Shown here piece after piece: positions 22,598 through 34,335 of a stretch of 64,000 bases of DNA. This DNA is from Sphaerulina vaccinii (lineage: Eukaryota > Ascomycota > Dothideomycetes > Mycosphaerellales > Mycosphaerellaceae). A program made the translations under genes and the position numbers. The stretch's first letter is position 1. Every line of letters begins with the position of its first letter. The DNA is taken from the NCBI GenBank assembly GCA_022570795.1, contig JAKUDP010000002.1:1674001-1738000 (forward strand). The letters are read 5' to 3'. The notes under the pieces were generated by a model. The model had not been told where the DNA came from. It saw only the letters and a program-made list of their open reading frames with translations, and did no database searches.

Positions 22598-25500
22598 ATG
22601 GCTCTCTCCGGCCTGGTGGCCACCCTGCTCAACAGGTTCTTGGGCATGTACGTGAAGAACTTCGATCCCAAGCAAGTCAATGTGGGCATCTGGTCTGGCG
22701 ATGTGAAGCTCAAGGATTTGGAGTTGAAGCGAGAGGCACTGGACCAGTTCCACCTGCCTCTCAATGTAGTGGAAGGACACATCACTTCTCTGACACTGAA
22801 GATTCCCTGGTCAAATCTTAGAGGGCAACCAGTACGAATCAACATCGAGGATGTCTTTCTGCTTGCTGCACCAAAGGAAGATCAGGAGTATGATGCGGAC
22901 GAAGAGGAGAAGCGAGCACACGCTGTCAAAATGGAGAAACTCGACAGTGCGGAGCTGTTGAAGGAACGCAACACTGAGGGCATGTCTCAAGAGGAGCAAC
23001 AGAAGCAGCAGTCCTTCACAGCGGCTCTCACAACCACCATCATCAACAATGTGCAGATCCAGGTTAAGAATGTGCATATCCGATACGAGGACGCCTTGTC
23101 AGACCCAGGACACCCATTCGCAGCGGGTCTCACATTGAAGGAGCTCAGTGCCGTCTCAACTGATGAGAATTGGAAGCCCACCTGGGTAGCAAGCACAAGT
23201 ACCTCCACGCACAAGCTGGCCACTCTCGACTCGCTTGCGATATACTGGGATACAGATGCCACGTTACTGGGCACTGGGACTGGCGAGCAGAAAGACTTGG
23301 ACCATGATGCTACCATGGAGAAGTTCCGCGAGATGATCGTCAGGAGCAGTGACACAGAGGCGATCAAGGACCACCAGTTCATCTTGAAGCCTGTATCCGG
23401 CCGTGCTGGTCTGGAGATGGACAAGACTGGCAAGTTCGATCGGCCGAAGATGAAGGCACGGCTATTGTTCAACGAGCTTGGCTTCCTGCTTGATGACACA
23501 CAATACCGAGACGCGTTGATGCTGGTCGATTTGTTTCATTACTTCATTCGACATCAGGAATATAAGAAGTTGCAGCCAAAGACAACACCAAAGGAAGATC
23601 CTCGTGCCTGGCTGCAGTTTGCTGGCAAAGCTGTGCTCGATCGTATACATGACAAGAACAAGCGTTGGTCATGGGCCTACTTTGCTGAAAGAAGGGACGA
23701 TCGATTGCGATACATTGAGCTGTTCAAAAAGAAGAAGCGAGAAGAGAAGCTTACGCCGGATGAGATTACCGATATTGATCAGCTCGAGCACAAACTGACG
23801 TACGAAGACCTTCGCTTCTGGCGCTCGCTTGCTCGCAACGAATTGCGCAAAGAAGGTCACAAGAAGCCTCAGCAGCAAAAGGCGACTTGGTCGTCATGGA
23901 TCTGGGGTGGTGGCAAGACTGAACAGCATGATGAGGCCTCGGATGATAGCCAGATGAGCGAGGATCAGAGGAAGGAGCTGTATCAAGCAATCGACTTTGA
24001 GGAGAAACAGGACATCGCGCAAGCAGTGGATGCGCCACGAGAGGCTGTCAAGATGCAGGTCGATATGAGTTTGAAGACCGGTAGCTTTACTCTTCGAAGA
24101 GATCCGCACGGCAAGAAGCAAGATATGCTGAGACTGCTCTTCGACGACTTCAGCACAGAGTTCATCCAGCGAACAGACTCTACGCTGGTAGATCTGAGTC
24201 TTGGCGGCATGCGCCTCTATGACGGCTCGACGGAAGGCAATCTCTTTGAGCAGATGCTGACTGTCAAGGACGCACCAAACATTCCAGACAGCGAGCGTGT
24301 CAAGGAGGTCGACAACGAGGATGAAGATCAATTTGACGACGCGAAGACCGATCAGGACGACGATGACGAGACAGCGGACCCATTCTTCGCGCTACAATTC
24401 GAGAACAACCCACTTGATAATCGTGCGGACACAGCCCTGACTGTCAAGCTCAAGGCTCTCGAAATTGTGTACAACCCTAATTTCGTGGTGCAGGTCACCA
24501 AGTTCTTCAAGCCACCCGAGAAGCACATGGAGTCCATAGGTGCCCTGATGGAGACTGCCGGCTCGACAGTTGAAGGACTCCGACAGCAGACGAGAGCTGG
24601 TCTCGAGTTCGCACTCCAGGAGCACAAAACAGTCGATGTGGCTTTGGATCTGCAAGCGCCTCTAATCATTGTTCCTGACACTGTGACAGAGACCAGCAAG
24701 ATATGTCTGATTGTCGATGCAGGTCACATCAGTGTTCGCAGTGATCTGATCGATAAAGAGACACTACACGACATTCAAAGCAAGCAGAAACAGCAGTACT
24801 CAGACCAAGACTACAAGAAACTCGAGTCTCTTATGTACGACAAGTTCAACTTGAAGCTGGACTCAACTCAAGTGCTCATGGGCACGACAATTGAGGACAC
24901 AAAGAAGCAGCTTGAGCACGACGCCGCATCACAGAGCTTCCATCTCATTGATAGAATCAACATGGACTTTCGGATCGATACCTGTATTGTGCCCAAAGCT
25001 ACGGACTTGACCAAATTCCGCATCAATGGGCACCTGCCGCTGCTGCACGCCAAGTTCTCAGACGCGAAATACAAGTCGTTGATGAAACTGCTCGACTTTG
25101 CAATACCGAAGTTCGACAAGGAAGAGCCAGAGAAGCCCGTGGAACATAAGCACCTTTCGCCTGATGCTGCCAATGACAAGAAATTGCGCAGGAAGAGCGA
25201 CGCTGTCCGAGCCAACCGCAAGTCTATGCAGATCAACCACGACGAGCTGGCAAATGAAATCGAGCAGGGTGCAGAAGCCAAGCAGCGAGACATTGAGCGT
25301 AGCGGCAGTGCCGCAATCAAGAAGCAGCAGGAGGCCAATCCTGACCAGCGCAACTTCGAGTTCAAGTTCACAGTCGATAAGCTACAGGCGTCCTTATACA
25401 AGGCCGATCCACAAGGCAAGAAGGATGATCAACTGCTTGTGGAATTGATTGCCGAAACCTTCTACCTAGAATTCTACCAACGGCCATTCGACATGGTCGC

Positions 25501-28500
25501 AGATGTGAAGCTCAGTTCTCTCATGGTTGAAGATCACGTCGAAGAGTCTCCAACAGAAGAGTTTAAGAACCTCATTTCAAGTGAAGATCTCGTGACGAAG
25601 AAGAAACAAGATCTCCTCACCATCCATTTCCAGATGGTAAACAAGAACCATCCAGAGTTCGAGAGCAAGTACGAGGGTATCAAGACGAACCTTGACGCAT
25701 CGGTGTCTACCATAAATCTGATGGTTACACGCAAGACGCTTCTCACTTTGCTCGACTTCGCGATGACCACTTTCGTCCCACCTCCAAGTGACAATCCTCA
25801 ACCAGCTAAGATCGAAGACAGCGACAGCGAGGACGATGAGGAGGATGCGGCCGAGGAGGAGCAAGACGAAGGTGACAAGATCCGCATCAAAGCGAAACTG
25901 AATCGCATTGCTGTTATTCTGAACAATGATGGCATTCGTCTAGCTACACTCAGTCTCACCTCTGCCGATGCCAAAGTCTTCCTTGCTGGCGGAGCCATGA
26001 ACGTGGAGGCTCGACTGGGCGCACTTGACCTTGTCGACGATATTAACACTGGCGTCTCGGAGAAGTCTTCACTGCGAAAACTGATTGAGATACAAGGCGA
26101 CGACTTACTGGACTTCCGATACCAGACCTTCAACCCGCATGCACAAGATTATCCTGGGTATGACAACACTGTGTACTTGCGTTCTGGTTCGACCAAGATT
26201 AATTTCCTTACCGAGCCGCTACGCAAGATCATGGAATTTGGTGTCAAGTTTGGTAAGATGCAAGCCATCTTCAACGCAGCGCGCCAAGCGGCAGCGAACC
26301 AGGCAAACAAGGTGCAGGAATCTGCTGGGAAAATGCATTTCGATGTGCTCATTAAGACACCGATTGTTACGTTTCCGCGCATGATCATTGCAGACAGCGC
26401 AGAACGCGACACCGTCACTGCATACCTGGGAGAAATATATGCCAACAATAAGTTCGTGCCTCTGGATGGGGAAGAAGGCAACGACACTGCGAACAAGCTG
26501 TCAGCTGGTATCCATAACATTCGCCTTACTTCCACTTTCAACTACGCCGAGAGCAAATCAGAAGAACTCGAGATGATTGACAAAGTCAATCTTGATTTCA
26601 ACATCACGCAGACCGAGCACAAGGCTGGGAGGGACAGACCTGATACCGAGATAGAAGGATCCATGTCCAACATCAATTTGCGTCTCACGGAAGCTCAGAT
26701 GAAGTTCCTGATGGAACTGTCTCGCAATATACCTCAGGCATTTGCGCTCGAAGACAGCGAGACACTCTCAGAAGAAGCTGAAGAAGAACTACCTGCACAT
26801 GTAGTTGAGCCAGCTCACGCTGTACAGCCTGTTGAACAGAAGAAGACCGGAGACCCCGATGTGCAGCGCAAGCCATCGCGACAATCACCTGAACTTGGGA
26901 CTGATGAGGCCTCATGGACGAGACTCGACCTCGTATTCAAGATTGGTGCCATCGGTCTCGAGCTCGTGCAGGGCGTGCCTGATATGCCAATTGGTGACTT
27001 GGAAGCTGCTAGTCTGTCGAAGTTCTCGCTGAACGAGACCAGCGTGAAGCTACGCATGATCAGTGATGGCGCCCTAGAAAGCGAACTACTTGTGCAGTCT
27101 TTCACCATCACCGACACCCGGCAGCAGGAAAAGAACAAATTCCGCAAAATCATGTCGCTCATCAACAACAGTGTCAAACAACAGTTCATGGCAAGCGTTT
27201 CCATCTCGGGAGGTGAGGAGAAGCATATGATTGCACTACTCACAGTCGACAGCCCGAGGATTGTCCTTGCACTCGATTACATCTTCGCTGTGCTCAAGTT
27301 TGTGCAGGAAGGGCTGAAGCAGGATGAACCTTTGGTTGTAGAGGACGAGAGTGAGGAATCCGAGGGACCGCTCAGCCCCGATGATGCCAGCATCTCCACA
27401 CAGGAACTCGTACAGCGCAAGGACGCTCAGACTGACGATGCACCAAAGCAGCAGCAGGCGAATGGCATGAATATCTCCTTTCGTGTCAATATGGTTGACG
27501 CGCAAGTCATGCTTATCGCCAACCCTGCTATCAGCAACTCGGAAGCCATCGTGCTCGGAACTAAGCAAGTCTTGGTGTCACAACAGCACGCCATGACACT
27601 GCAAGTCGAGAAGGTGGGTATGTTTTTGTGCCGTATGGACCAATTCGAGACAACGAGACTGCGCATCCTGGACGATTTCAGCATTCAGACCTCTCTTGAC
27701 ATGCGTTCGCAAAGCCCAGAGTCGTCTCTCACCAGCATTGCGGTCGATATCGAGCCTCTTGTGCTTCGTCTTTCCTTACGCGATATTATGCTTGCAATGC
27801 AGATTGTCAATCGTGCGTCTGCGATGAATGCAGGTGGCGACCAGCAAATGTCTAACGAGGAGCCGAAGAAGTTACAGGAGGTCAAGAAGCAGTCTGCCAA
27901 ATCAAAGAAGGGTGCTGTCTCTACGAGGCACGCTGCTGCATCGACTTCAAAGACGCGGGCGCAAAGTATCAGGACCAGGAAGACCGGCACCAAGCAAGGC
28001 GATCAGCAGTCGTCTCCACTTGGCTCCGCTGTCCTGAAACGAGAAGAGATGAAGGTCTCTATGGACGGTATCCGTGTTGTGCTGATTGGCGATCTGCACG
28101 AGTTGCCAATGCTGGACTGGAGTGTCAAGAAGTTCACTGTGGACGTCAAGGACTGGACCGCGAATTTGACTGCCGACACTCAAATCGATACGTTCTTCAA
28201 CGTGTACAACTTTTCCAAATCTGCATGGGAACCATTGATCGAGCCTTGGCAGGTTGGCTTCCACATGGCAAAGGAAACCACTCCTGACAAGCTTGCAGTC
28301 GAATTGTACTCGCGAAAGAGCCTGGAGTTGACGATCACGAGCGCAACGATTGCATTGGCAAGCAAGTCGGCACAGTTCTTGAGCAGTGACGAGGACGTTC
28401 TTTCGAAGCCACGCGGTAACGACGCACCGTACAGGATCCGCAACTGGACAGGTTTTGATGTCGATGTCTGGGCCAGTTCAGAGCAATCTGGCGACGATGA

Positions 28501-31500
28501 AGGCCAAGCTGCAAAGTTGGCAGATGGCGAGGAACATCCTTGGCGATTCGAGGACCCCTCGACTACTCGTGAGACGCTCAGCCCAGAAGGTCAGACTGGT
28601 GTCATTGGTGTCCGACTTGAGGGCAGTGGCTTCGACAGCATTGATCGTATCCAGGTCAATCGCGAGGGCGAAGAGCTGTACAATCTCAAGCCGAGAAAGG
28701 ATAAGATCCAGCATCGCATGCTCGTGGAAGTCAAACTTGGAACGGACAACGTCAAGTATATCACTTTACGTAGTCCTATGCTGGTTGAGAACCATACACA
28801 GATTCCCATTGAGCTGGGTGTCTTCTCGCCGGAGGAGGGCCACCTACTGAAGATCGAGAAGATCGCTCCGGGAGAGTCCAGACCAAGTCCAGTCGGGGCA
28901 GCTTTCATGCACTCACTTGTCGTGCGACCCGACCAAGGCTTCGGATATACTTGGTCAAATGAGCGACTGTTCTGGAAGGACCTACTCAAGCGTCCGGTGA
29001 GAACAATGACATGTCAGGGCGAATCCGATGACAGCAGTCCGCCATTCTATTTCCAGATGCAGGCAGTCTTCGACAACAGTAATCCTCTCACGAAGGTGTA
29101 CCCCTATATGCGCCTGAGACTATCCGCGCCAATCGAGGTGCAGAACTTGTTACCTTTCGACTTCAAATATCGCATATATGACAAGAACACGAAGAAGGAC
29201 TGGACAAACTTTCTGCGCAAGGGTGGTGTGTCGCCTGTCCATGTTGTCGAGCTGTCACATCTTCTACTGCTCAGCATTGATATGCAGGACACACCGTTCA
29301 AGGCTAGTGAGTTCGCGATCATCAACACGAACGATAAGAATGATTTCCAGCGCGAGAAGACGTTGACTGTGAAGGACAACAATAATCTTGATCTACGGCT
29401 CAAGATTCACTACTATAATGTCCCTGACAGTGGTGGCGCGTTCAAGATCACGATTTACAGCCCGTATGTTGTGCTCAACAGGACTGGGCTGGAGCTGGAC
29501 ATTCGAAGCAAAGCCTACTTCGGAGCCACAAGCCGTGCTGCTGGCCAGGCTACGTTTGCGAACACCGAGGATGACGCGAGACAAGCCAAGCCATTCATGT
29601 TCTCGTTCCCCACCGATGATCGGAAGAATCGTGCTGTTATCAAAGTTGGCGACTCTGCTTGGAGTGGGCCAGTCAGTTTCGACGCCATCGGCGCAAATGT
29701 GGACATCAAGCTTGGTGCAGAGTCTGGTCGTGCTGAGATGCATTGCGGGCTCACCGTCTCTGAGGGCGAGGGCAAGTATAAGCTCACGAAGGTCGTCAGC
29801 GTCACGCCGCGGTTCATCGTCAAGAACAAGTTGAGGGAGGCTATTCAAATCCGGGAACCTGGGTCAAGTGAGGCGACGACGCTACAAGCTGGTGAGCTAC
29901 ATCCGTTGAGGTTTCTAAAGCAGGCCACAGGTCAACAGCTCAGCTTGTGCTTTCCTGGAGTCAATAACTCATGGTCGTCGCCATTTGACATCGCGAACAT
30001 GGGCTCTGTTCATGTGAAGCTGGCAAAGGCAGGCGAGAGACAACGCTTGATACGCGTCGAAGTGCTCCTGGAGAATGCTACGATCTACCTACATCTCAGT
30101 CTGGAAACGAAACACTGGCCGTTTTCGATGCGAAACGAGTCAGACCAGGAGTTTCTGTTCTGGCAAGCTAATCCGAATGTCGACGAGGATGAGGAAGATA
30201 GGACTTCTGGCTGGAAGCCCATTAAGTATCGACTACCTGGCAGAAGCATCATGCCATATGCCTGGGACTATCCCTCCACCAAGAACAAGAACCTCGTGCT
30301 CAGCGCCAACGGCAAAGAGAGGTACGTTAAGCTGGCCGAGATTGGCAACCTGCTCCCGATGCGTGTACCGGCCAAGGGCCAGTCAGGACAAAAGATTGTG
30401 GATCTCAATGTCATTGCAGAGGGTCCTACTCAGACACTGGTCATGAGCAATTATAAGCCACATATGAGCTTGTACAAGCAGAAGTCTTTCAGTGCGAGTC
30501 AGAGCACCACCGCAGGCTTCGAAGTCAAGGAACAGGATACCGACGTCAAGATGCGGGCGACATTACGCTTCGCCGGCATTGGTATCTCGTTGGTCAACTC
30601 ACAGCTTCGCGAGCTGGTCTATGCCACTTGGCGAGACATTGAACTGAAGTATACCGATTCGGAACTGTACCAGACTGTGGGCCTCACAATCAAGTGGATC
30701 CAAATCGACAACCAATTGTATGGCGGCATATTCCCACTCATTTTCTACCCCTCTGTGGTCCCCAAGACTGGCAAGGAGATGGAAAGCCACCCGATCTTCC
30801 GGACTGCCATCACCAAGGTGAAAGATGATTCTTATGGTGTGCTGTACATCAAGTACTTCACATTTTTGATGCAGCAGATGACAATCGAGATCGACGAGGA
30901 CTTCATCTTTGCACTGATTGATTTCACAAAAGTACCCGGTGCGAGCTGGACTGAACAGAAAGAAGGGCAGCTTGCGCCTGAAAGTCTCGATGTGCCCGAG
31001 CCGACCCAAACGGAGAGTGGACAGGACATCTACTTCGAATTGCTGCATCTCCAGCCAATGCAATTCGACCTGTCATTCGTTCGCACAGAGCGAATCAACG
31101 CAGAAGACACTGGCAGCAGCTCCAGCAACCCGTTCATGTTCGCTGTCAACGTGCTCACGATGAGTATCGGAAACGTCAACGATGCTCCTATTCGCTATAA
31201 CGCTCTTATGCTAGAGAACGCCAGACTGAGCACGGGGGCGCTCGTGAGCAGCATCAAGAGCCATTATGTTCAGGAGTCCTTGCGACAGGTCCACATAGTG
31301 ATTGGATCTGCCGATTTCCTTGGGAACCCTGTTGGCCTCTTCACAAACATTGCTTCTGGTGTCGGTGACATCTTCTACGAACCATACCAAGGCCTCGTCA
31401 CAGATCGGCCACAGGATCTTGGCGTCGGGATTGCCAAGGGTGCTAGTAGCTTTGTCAAGAAGAGTGTCTTTGGTATCTCGGACAGCGTGAGCAAGTTCAC

Positions 31501-32314
31501 TGGATCGATCTCCAAGGGACTGGCAGCTGCGAGTATGGACAAGGAGTTCCAAGATTCAAGGCGTATGTCCCGAAGCAGGAATCGGCCGAAGCATGCACTC
31601 TATGGTATCACATCTGGTGGTAACGCGTTTGCGAGCAGTTTGGCCAGCGGTATTGGCGGACTGGCGAGACAGCCTATGCAGGGCGCCGAACGCGAAGGTG
31701 CTGCTGGGTTCGTGAAGGGCGTTGGTAAAGGCTTGCTTGGTCTGCCGACGAAAGCTTTGATTGGAGGATTTGATCTCGCATCTTCGATGGCTGAAGGTGT
31801 GAGAAATACCACGACTGTGTTCGACCAGGAGGGGCTGGACCGTGTTCGACTGGCGAGATTCATTGGAACTGATGGTATCGTTCGTCCTTATAGTCAGCGC
31901 GAAGCTCTCGGACAATTTTGGCTCAAAACCCTGGACAACGGGAAATACTTCAACGAGAGCTACATCGCTCATCTAGAACTCAACTCTGGCAGTCAAGGTG
32001 ACCGATCAGGCGGAGCCATGTCACCAACGAGCCCGAGAAGTCCTACAGCATCTTCAGAAGCGAGTATGTTGGTCATGATTACCTACAATGCCATTATGCT
32101 GGTTCGAGCTAAGAAGTTGACCTCTGAGTGGGAGGTTCCGCTCAAGGATATCCAGACTATATCAAAGGAGAGGACTGGTATGAGTATCATCCTGAAGGGC
32201 GGAACGAATGGACCTTTTATACCTATTGCGGATGAGATGAGCAGGAATTGGTTGTACAGGCAGGTTGCCGTTGCCGTTAATGCTTATAATGATCGCTGGA
32301 ATGCGAAGGGATGA
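22598..32314 (+). CDS. VPS13: Vacuolar protein sorting-associated protein 13 (bridge-type lipid transfer protein)
   Basis: A single uninterrupted 3238-codon frame, close to the length of yeast Vps13 (about 3140 aa). The N-terminal chorein domain is unmistakable (MALSGLVATLLNRFLGMYVK, then NFDPKQVNVGIWSGDVKLKD and LPLNVVEGHI). The long middle is the repeating beta-groove rod with acidic loops (for example residues about 575-600 and 1075-1105). The adaptor-binding (SHR-BD/VAB) region is near residues 1940-2600, with repeated motifs such as RNWTGFDVDVW and VLNRTGLELDI. The C-terminal conserved region near 2900-3010 includes GNPVGLFTNIASGVGDIFYE, and a PH-like C-terminus closes the protein. Vps13 moves phospholipids in bulk at organelle contact sites and serves prospore-membrane formation, vacuole-mitochondria contacts and endosomal sorting. 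No frame break is seen and the absence of introns over 9.7 kb is notable. The start is set by the chorein N-terminus. Confidence 0.97.
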   Translation: MALSGLVATLLNRFLGMYVKNFDPKQVNVGIWSGDVKLKDLELKREALDQFHLPLNVVEGHITSLTLKIPWSNLRGQPVRINIEDVFLLAAPKEDQEYDADEEEKRAHAVKMEKLDSAELLKERNTEGMSQEEQQKQQSFTAALTTTIINNVQIQVKNVHIRYEDALSDPGHPFAAGLTLKELSAVSTDENWKPTWVASTSTSTHKLATLDSLAIYWDTDATLLGTGTGEQKDLDHDATMEKFREMIVRSSDTEAIKDHQFILKPVSGRAGLEMDKTGKFDRPKMKARLLFNELGFLLDDTQYRDALMLVDLFHYFIRHQEYKKLQPKTTPKEDPRAWLQFAGKAVLDRIHDKNKRWSWAYFAERRDDRLRYIELFKKKKREEKLTPDEITDIDQLEHKLTYEDLRFWRSLARNELRKEGHKKPQQQKATWSSWIWGGGKTEQHDEASDDSQMSEDQRKELYQAIDFEEKQDIAQAVDAPREAVKMQVDMSLKTGSFTLRRDPHGKKQDMLRLLFDDFSTEFIQRTDSTLVDLSLGGMRLYDGSTEGNLFEQMLTVKDAPNIPDSERVKEVDNEDEDQFDDAKTDQDDDDETADPFFALQFENNPLDNRADTALTVKLKALEIVYNPNFVVQVTKFFKPPEKHMESIGALMETAGSTVEGLRQQTRAGLEFALQEHKTVDVALDLQAPLIIVPDTVTETSKICLIVDAGHISVRSDLIDKETLHDIQSKQKQQYSDQDYKKLESLMYDKFNLKLDSTQVLMGTTIEDTKKQLEHDAASQSFHLIDRINMDFRIDTCIVPKATDLTKFRINGHLPLLHAKFSDAKYKSLMKLLDFAIPKFDKEEPEKPVEHKHLSPDAANDKKLRRKSDAVRANRKSMQINHDELANEIEQGAEAKQRDIERSGSAAIKKQQEANPDQRNFEFKFTVDKLQASLYKADPQGKKDDQLLVELIAETFYLEFYQRPFDMVADVKLSSLMVEDHVEESPTEEFKNLISSEDLVTKKKQDLLTIHFQMVNKNHPEFESKYEGIKTNLDASVSTINLMVTRKTLLTLLDFAMTTFVPPPSDNPQPAKIEDSDSEDDEEDAAEEEQDEGDKIRIKAKLNRIAVILNNDGIRLATLSLTSADAKVFLAGGAMNVEARLGALDLVDDINTGVSEKSSLRKLIEIQGDDLLDFRYQTFNPHAQDYPGYDNTVYLRSGSTKINFLTEPLRKIMEFGVKFGKMQAIFNAARQAAANQANKVQESAGKMHFDVLIKTPIVTFPRMIIADSAERDTVTAYLGEIYANNKFVPLDGEEGNDTANKLSAGIHNIRLTSTFNYAESKSEELEMIDKVNLDFNITQTEHKAGRDRPDTEIEGSMSNINLRLTEAQMKFLMELSRNIPQAFALEDSETLSEEAEEELPAHVVEPAHAVQPVEQKKTGDPDVQRKPSRQSPELGTDEASWTRLDLVFKIGAIGLELVQGVPDMPIGDLEAASLSKFSLNETSVKLRMISDGALESELLVQSFTITDTRQQEKNKFRKIMSLINNSVKQQFMASVSISGGEEKHMIALLTVDSPRIVLALDYIFAVLKFVQEGLKQDEPLVVEDESEESEGPLSPDDASISTQELVQRKDAQTDDAPKQQQANGMNISFRVNMVDAQVMLIANPAISNSEAIVLGTKQVLVSQQHAMTLQVEKVGMFLCRMDQFETTRLRILDDFSIQTSLDMRSQSPESSLTSIAVDIEPLVLRLSLRDIMLAMQIVNRASAMNAGGDQQMSNEEPKKLQEVKKQSAKSKKGAVSTRHAAASTSKTRAQSIRTRKTGTKQGDQQSSPLGSAVLKREEMKVSMDGIRVVLIGDLHELPMLDWSVKKFTVDVKDWTANLTADTQIDTFFNVYNFSKSAWEPLIEPWQVGFHMAKETTPDKLAVELYSRKSLELTITSATIALASKSAQFLSSDEDVLSKPRGNDAPYRIRNWTGFDVDVWASSEQSGDDEGQAAKLADGEEHPWRFEDPSTTRETLSPEGQTGVIGVRLEGSGFDSIDRIQVNREGEELYNLKPRKDKIQHRMLVEVKLGTDNVKYITLRSPMLVENHTQIPIELGVFSPEEGHLLKIEKIAPGESRPSPVGAAFMHSLVVRPDQGFGYTWSNERLFWKDLLKRPVRTMTCQGESDDSSPPFYFQMQAVFDNSNPLTKVYPYMRLRLSAPIEVQNLLPFDFKYRIYDKNTKKDWTNFLRKGGVSPVHVVELSHLLLLSIDMQDTPFKASEFAIINTNDKNDFQREKTLTVKDNNNLDLRLKIHYYNVPDSGGAFKITIYSPYVVLNRTGLELDIRSKAYFGATSRAAGQATFANTEDDARQAKPFMFSFPTDDRKNRAVIKVGDSAWSGPVSFDAIGANVDIKLGAESGRAEMHCGLTVSEGEGKYKLTKVVSVTPRFIVKNKLREAIQIREPGSSEATTLQAGELHPLRFLKQATGQQLSLCFPGVNNSWSSPFDIANMGSVHVKLAKAGERQRLIRVEVLLENATIYLHLSLETKHWPFSMRNESDQEFLFWQANPNVDEDEEDRTSGWKPIKYRLPGRSIMPYAWDYPSTKNKNLVLSANGKERYVKLAEIGNLLPMRVPAKGQSGQKIVDLNVIAEGPTQTLVMSNYKPHMSLYKQKSFSASQSTTAGFEVKEQDTDVKMRATLRFAGIGISLVNSQLRELVYATWRDIELKYTDSELYQTVGLTIKWIQIDNQLYGGIFPLIFYPSVVPKTGKEMESHPIFRTAITKVKDDSYGVLYIKYFTFLMQQMTIEIDEDFIFALIDFTKVPGASWTEQKEGQLAPESLDVPEPTQTESGQDIYFELLHLQPMQFDLSFVRTERINAEDTGSSSSNPFMFAVNVLTMSIGNVNDAPIRYNALMLENARLSTGALVSSIKSHYVQESLRQVHIVIGSADFLGNPVGLFTNIASGVGDIFYEPYQGLVTDRPQDLGVGIAKGASSFVKKSVFGISDSVSKFTGSISKGLAAASMDKEFQDSRRMSRSRNRPKHALYGITSGGNAFASSLASGIGGLARQPMQGAEREGAAGFVKGVGKGLLGLPTKALIGGFDLASSMAEGVRNTTTVFDQEGLDRVRLARFIGTDGIVRPYSQREALGQFWLKTLDNGKYFNESYIAHLELNSGSQGDRSGGAMSPTSPRSPTASSEASMLVMITYNAIMLVRAKKLTSEWEVPLKDIQTISKERTGMSIILKGGTNGPFIPIADEMSRNWLYRQVAVAVNAYNDRWNAKG

Positions 32315-34335
32315 TTGAATGGGAGAACAGAACAAAATGCATGAGCGAGGCGGAGCATATGATGGTGTACCTGAGAATCCTTTAGCGTTGTGTATCATTG
32401 AAACTTCCTCACTTGTCATTCGCTGATATACGAGCAGGAGCAACGGACAAGATCTGGCGTCACAGCATAGACCTTTCGCTAGACAAGGCTGAAGGATGAC
32501 TAGGAGAGGTAAGCCCATCTGGCGATGTCTATCGTGAGGCAGACTCGGTTAAATTCCCTAATCCGGATACGTCCTTCGCAGAGAGGGCGCCTCTCTCGCA
32601 CTTCGTGCTCTTTCGTCGAATTTTATAAAAATCATGCTAAGCACTCCTAGTAAAAGGTGCCTCGCGCGGTCGGGTATCGTACGTCCTTGTTCCGCTCGCA
32701 GGCTCGCACCTCGGAGTACTCACTTCGCTCGCAAGCTCGCCTCCCTTGCTGTCAACCAAGTCAGAATCCCAAAAGCGGGTAGCGGTCTTAGCGCTCCCGA
32801 GTCTGCCTCACGATAGACATTGCCGCCCATCTTTTATCCTCTAACAATCTTGCCCTTGGCCACAATAACAAACTATCTACTACACGGTCGCGGTCGCCTT
32901 CCGAGCAATTACGGAGCCCGATATTTTCACTACAAGAACCTCGCATTCGCGGTCAACTGCTGCTTCGGCATATGCCACTCCCGCAGTTACGGCGCAGCAA
33001 ACTTCGTGCTTTCGGCATTTGTGTGCCTACCGACAGTCCGAGACATATCCGTAACGAGGACAACGGACAAGCACTCCAAGTCTTCACCATTCGATGTCTA
33101 GAAGTTGCTTGCGGCATGTGCCTCCACTGACTGCTTCGTAGCACATCAAGGAAGAGTGATGTTGTGTTTCGAGAGCCCACGTGTACATGGTTCGGAAAGT
33201 CATGCTCTGAACGTCATGATCTGCCGATATCTGGTCACTCGAGGTCGGCCGGCTTCATAGTCGACATTGCTGGTCTATGCGTGGCGAACGCCGTTCACGC
33301 TAGAAGCATTGAAGCTATGGGTTGGGGGCTGGTCAGTCAGAAACATCACTGGTGATCACATTCTGATTTCTTGGCAGTATTCTAACACTCAGCCAATGTC
33401 GTATACCAAGTACGATGGACAATGCACACGCGTGAAGAGCATGCTCATATAGCCATATTGTCGCAATCATCGAAGAAAGCAAGCGGCATCGCATTCTATG
33501 GAATGCTACTAGGTGAGAGAAAATGATACCACGGCGGTTCACGTGGTCCAGATCATGTTCAATGCCCTCATTAGTGCCGCCAAGTTTACGACTGACTGCA
33601 CGCCTTGCAGAGCAATACCTATGCATGGCCCGAATGCGGACCGAGAAAGATTTGCTCGAGAACAAAGCCTCATTCCAAGCTTCTTGAAGTTAAGCTTCCA
33701 CCAGAAGGTTTTCGATGCTGCTTGAGATCTTCGAATTACCATGAGCATTGTCTATCTTCACGCGATGAAGTTACATTACCATTTCTTGGAGGTGCTGATG
33801 CCTGATGTCGATCAGATCTTGGCCAGACAGCGCAAGATAAGTCAGCCAGACAGATCCTGCTTGCGGGCCATATCGAAAACTGCTGACTTGCTTCGCTGCG
33901 TCAAGAGCGAGCTATAATACGGCTTCGGGGACCTCATAAGATCTAGAAGGATATTGGACTCGTCGCCAGGCGTCTGCCGCGACTATGAATGCCGTAGTCC
34001 TCGCAGCACGATTTCATCGCCCGATGTGTGCCAGTGCCCGCCATACCATGGGACAACCTCAATTTCGCCAGATCGACTGTTAGGACGAAGCTAAGCCAGT
34101 CCGGAGCATGTTCGATACGATGCGAATGGTGCCAGGCTGCCAGTTCATCCTTTGGTGGGCACGCCAATGGAGGAAGTCGACAGTCGACCGCGATAGTCCT
34201 TTGAAGGGCACTCTCGGTGTGCTGGGGTCGAAGTAGTATATGTAGCCACGACCGCGCTGCGATGAAAGCCGTATTCCATCCAGTACATCCAATCCACGCT
34301 CCTTCGACACCACATCCACAACCTCGACTAGCAAC
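32315..34335. other. Gene-free interval after VPS13
   Basis: Two kb with only short, overlapping, unconvincing frames. A cluster of short GC-rich repeats lies at 32580-32760: CGCTCGCAGGCTCGC and CGCTCGCAAGCTCGC about 35 bp apart, plus the self-complementary GCACTTCGTGC. It could be a small non-autonomous repeat. No RNA gene was recognised. Confidence 0.4.
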
